From the NCBI RefSeq assembly GCF_003473485.1, contig NC_053042.1, positions 7,277,501-7,341,500 of the forward strand: a DNA stretch of 64,000 bases, in the 5' to 3' direction. A program made the translations under genes and the position numbers. The notes beneath the pieces are model-generated. The model saw only the letters and a list, made by a program, of their open reading frames with translations. It did no database searches and was not told where the DNA came from. The stretch comes from Medicago truncatula. Its lineage: Eukaryota > Streptophyta > Magnoliopsida > Fabales > Fabaceae. Positions 61,552-64,000 of the stretch are shown piece by piece (within the stretch, counting starts at the first letter, position 1; every line of letters begins with the position of its first letter).

Positions 61552-61998
61552 TTTAAAGTTTCCTATTTGAATGCAGAACATGCTATGTTGGTGATTAGTT
61601 TTATCTTAGCAATAAAGTTTCCTATACAAATGTAGAGCATGTTGTGTTAGCAGAAATACAATAATATCTTGGGAATTTTACAGAACATTGTATGTTCGAA
61701 ATTAAATGTTACTCCCTCCATCTCAAAATAATTGTCACAATTTGACCGTGTGCACTATTCACATAATCTCGTTTGACCATATTTTTGTACTATATAAAGA
61801 CAAATGTTTGTGAATAAAATGTTCGATTTGTCTCAATGAATATTTTTTAAAATATCAACTTTTTATAATTTTTGCTAATATATAATGAAAGATATTAATG
61901 GTCAAAGTTGTGCATTGACATGTGTCAAAGTCAAAACTGTGACAATTATTTTGATACGGGGGAGTAGCATGTTCTGCATTCAAATAGGAAACTTTAAA
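61552..61998. repeat. 34-bp perfect inverted repeats enclosing a MITE
   Basis: 61552-61585 (tttaaagtttcctatttgaa, continuing gcagaacatgcta) equals the reverse complement of 61965-61998. A third, diverged copy in the left orientation lies at about 61614-61645. Confidence 0.85.
61712..61964. mobile_element. Stowaway-like MITE
   Basis: ctccctccatctcaaaataa with ttgtcac, and gtgacaattattttgatac with gggggag, are terminal inverted repeats. TA stands on both sides (61710-61711 and 61965-61966). It is 253 bp, with a decayed relative at 5716-5908. Confidence 0.8.
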
Positions 61999-62294
61999 AA
62001 TAAAGAGTTGAATATGTATGACAACACACTTTGCATTGCTATCATCCTTCAAGGCTTTCAACAGGGTCCCCATTTTTAAGGGCTTACTGATCTAACTTCA
62101 ATAATTACATACAAATATGTACAGTTTTACATGAGTTAAGACCTATTATACTGCAAGTCATTATAATTGTATATCTCACAAGTGGCTTCAAACACTACTG
62201 ATACAAAACTATATTAATCATGGTTCTACACCACCTAATGACAGATATGTATGAAAGTTAATATTGAAATAACATATATACATGTTTAAGAAAG

Positions 62295-63880
62295 TTAAGG
62301 TCGTGGTACACACAGTTGCCTCATCGGTGTGAGCAACCTCGCAAAACGTAGGGGCACATGAGCCTTGATATATGTCCCTTGCTCGGTATATTCCTATATA
62401 CAAATCCGATAAAGTGTCAGGAAATCCAACAATAACAAATAGGAAAACACTAAACATTGTTGAATCTGCCAGACTATGATCAACTGGTAGATATTGATAA
62501 ATTAATTACTTACAGTTTTCTCAACCATTCCAACTTGGTGTATGGTGCTGAGAAGGTCCCCATTTTCAAATGGTAACAAAGCTTCCACCCATACCATGGA
62601 GTCCTGTTAAAGAATAACAGAATTTTAACCAGCAAATGTAAATAGTTCTAACAAATGGACCGCATGATATCGAAATCATATTAAAACAGGCTTCAACTTC
62701 GTACCTTTAGTTTGTCTTGAACTGCATTACAGAATTCTTGTATGCCATCGCCACTTAAGGCAGATATGCATACAACATCATCTCTTTTTCCAGCTTCTAG
62801 CCTGATTTTCTGGGGATCACTAGCCCTGTCGATCTGCCATAAGAAAAAGATATGCCAAAATTCTCAAGTTGTAACAGTTAAACTTCAAGTGCACAGTAAA
62901 GTGGATGAAGGAAAAACTATTCATTCCTAAAGCAATAGAAGTACGCATCGTAGTCTAATCTTAAGAGAATAATTTCATTGCTATGAGAAACTGATAAACA
63001 AAATTAAAATGACAGCCAGTTTTGAACCAAAAGCAGTCCAATGTAGACCATTCTTCAAATCCAGGAATTGATTTTAAACCGTTATGGTAATTTCCCAATA
63101 TGTAATATTAATGATGATCTTAAATGATATGATATTATGAAAATAAACAATGCATAAAAATGCCAGTATGACAACTTTTAAGATTAATAGCCATATTCCC
63201 TCTTGTTGCCGTCATGAACCAACTATCCTAGAAGCAATAAGCACATAAATGGGTTTTATTGTTATAACATGTCTTCTCACACAAGCCCTTTTGGGTTGAA
63301 AGAAGGACAATGCACTGATCCATCTATCTTCAGCTGATTTGTTTTTGCAGTTCAAAATGGGGGGTGGCAATGATCAAACTCTTGACCACTTGGTCACAAG
63401 AGACTCTGAAAACATTTATGAACAAACTATCCTAAAGGCTTAAGCAATTAGTTTATATAACATGAATAGACGTTTAACTAGAATAATCTCAATAAATTAT
63501 TTGATCACTCTGCTTTCAAATGTCTCAGTCCTAAAGCTAGTCCTTCACATAAGTGAGAATTTCATCCCAAATAATGTGGTATAGGTTTTGATAGTGTTAT
63601 GAATAGAATTAATTCAGAGTTAACAAGGATATCATGATATTTCTCAACAAAAAAAAAAAAGGATATCATGATATTGTTCATTAAATGAAACAATAAAGAA
63701 ATTAAAAAATGAATTTGTTATAAAACTTGAAGGACAAACTGCAATAGTTGTGTAAAGGAAAACCAACAAAACCATTTTCAAAATACCTTGTTCCAGACCA
63801 TCAGCGTTGGGATTGATGATACATCTAGTTCTGACAGAACTTTGTCCACAGCATTTATCTGTTGGTCGGCCAGGGGGTGA
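62295..63880 (-). CDS. HFLX: HflX-type GTP-binding protein, 3' part (gene continues beyond the right edge)
   Basis: HflX GTPases bind 50S-type ribosomes and split or rescue them; the plant form is probably plastid-targeted, but its N-terminus is outside the window. Coding exons visible: 63787-63880, 62705-62833, 62514-62603, 62295-62393, all with GT-AG borders and one frame. The protein reads HPLADQQINAVDKVLSELDV, then IPTLMVWNKID with the G4 motif NKxD spanning the first junction, then VVCISALSGDGIQEFCNAV with the G5 SAL. The C-terminal domain follows (DSMVWVEALLPFENGDLLST, then AHVPLRFARLLTPMRQ). It ends with CVPRP and TAA at 62295-62297. The G1-G3 motifs and the N-terminal HflX domain lie in upstream exons not in view. 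Confidence 0.88.
63625..63675 (+). mobile_element. Micro-retroposon-like insertion in an HflX intron
   Basis: Identical 17-bp repeats aaggatatcatgatatt (63625-63641, 63659-63675) flank the 17-bp insert tctcaacaaaaaaaaaa. Confidence 0.65.
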
Positions 63881-64000
63881 CTGCAATTCATGAAAATAAT
63901 TGATGAGATATGTTGTAAATCAACACCAGAAGTTGTCTAGTTCTTTTAAATTCCTTTTCTCGATAAATAAAATGACTCCTAGAACTTCTACTGATATATA

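Overview
The window is A+T-rich nuclear DNA of a dicot plant, most probably a papilionoid legume close to Medicago truncatula. The species is inferred from protein similarity and from the density of short legume-type repeats; no marker in the sequence fixes it. Genes have introns and are well spaced. No rRNA gene, functional tRNA gene, CRISPR array or bacterial operon was seen.

Ten protein-coding units were reconstructed by joining exons by hand, and in the full-length ones the coding lengths sum to whole codons. In order: a SEC14-like/nodulin-domain lipid-transfer protein (11-4929, -); a plastid-type bifunctional nuclease BBD with DUF151 and UVR domains (8631-10941, -); an intronless S1-group bZIP factor (28499-28981, +) whose leader carries the conserved sucrose-control uORF (28210-28335); a probably myristoylated RING protein (38493-40641, +); a Rossmann-fold NAD(P)-binding protein (41957-46263, -); a TLC-domain membrane protein (47178-49887, +); the nucleolar WD40/Sof1 protein DCAF13 (50703-56354, -); a secreted class III peroxidase (58144-59845, -); the 3' part of an HflX-type GTPase (62295-63880, -, running off the right edge); and a broken ubiquitin-conjugating-enzyme gene of the UBC25/PHO2 class (about 30985-32079, -).

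The stretches between genes (about 5-8.5 kb, 11-27.6 kb, 29-37 kb) hold mobile-element debris: Stowaway-like TA-flanked MITEs, Mutator-like foldback elements with 9-bp target duplications, tRNA-derived SINEs with 13-15-bp target duplications, a decayed copia 5' end, a LINE reverse-transcriptase remnant, a TRIM-like element with a nested MITE, and a degenerate tandem array.

The most unusual signal is a class of micro-insertions. At least sixteen sites carry an 11-31-bp insert ending in oligo(A), often preceded by a pyrimidine-TC, and flanked by 14-17-bp direct repeats like LINE/SINE target-site duplications. They lie on both strands, in introns, gene flanks and intergenic DNA. They look like retroposition events that kept almost nothing except the tail, and they are much more frequent here than full SINEs.

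The genes are housekeeping and signalling loci with no operon-like linkage. The Rossmann and TLC genes are head to head with about 0.9 kb between their ATGs.
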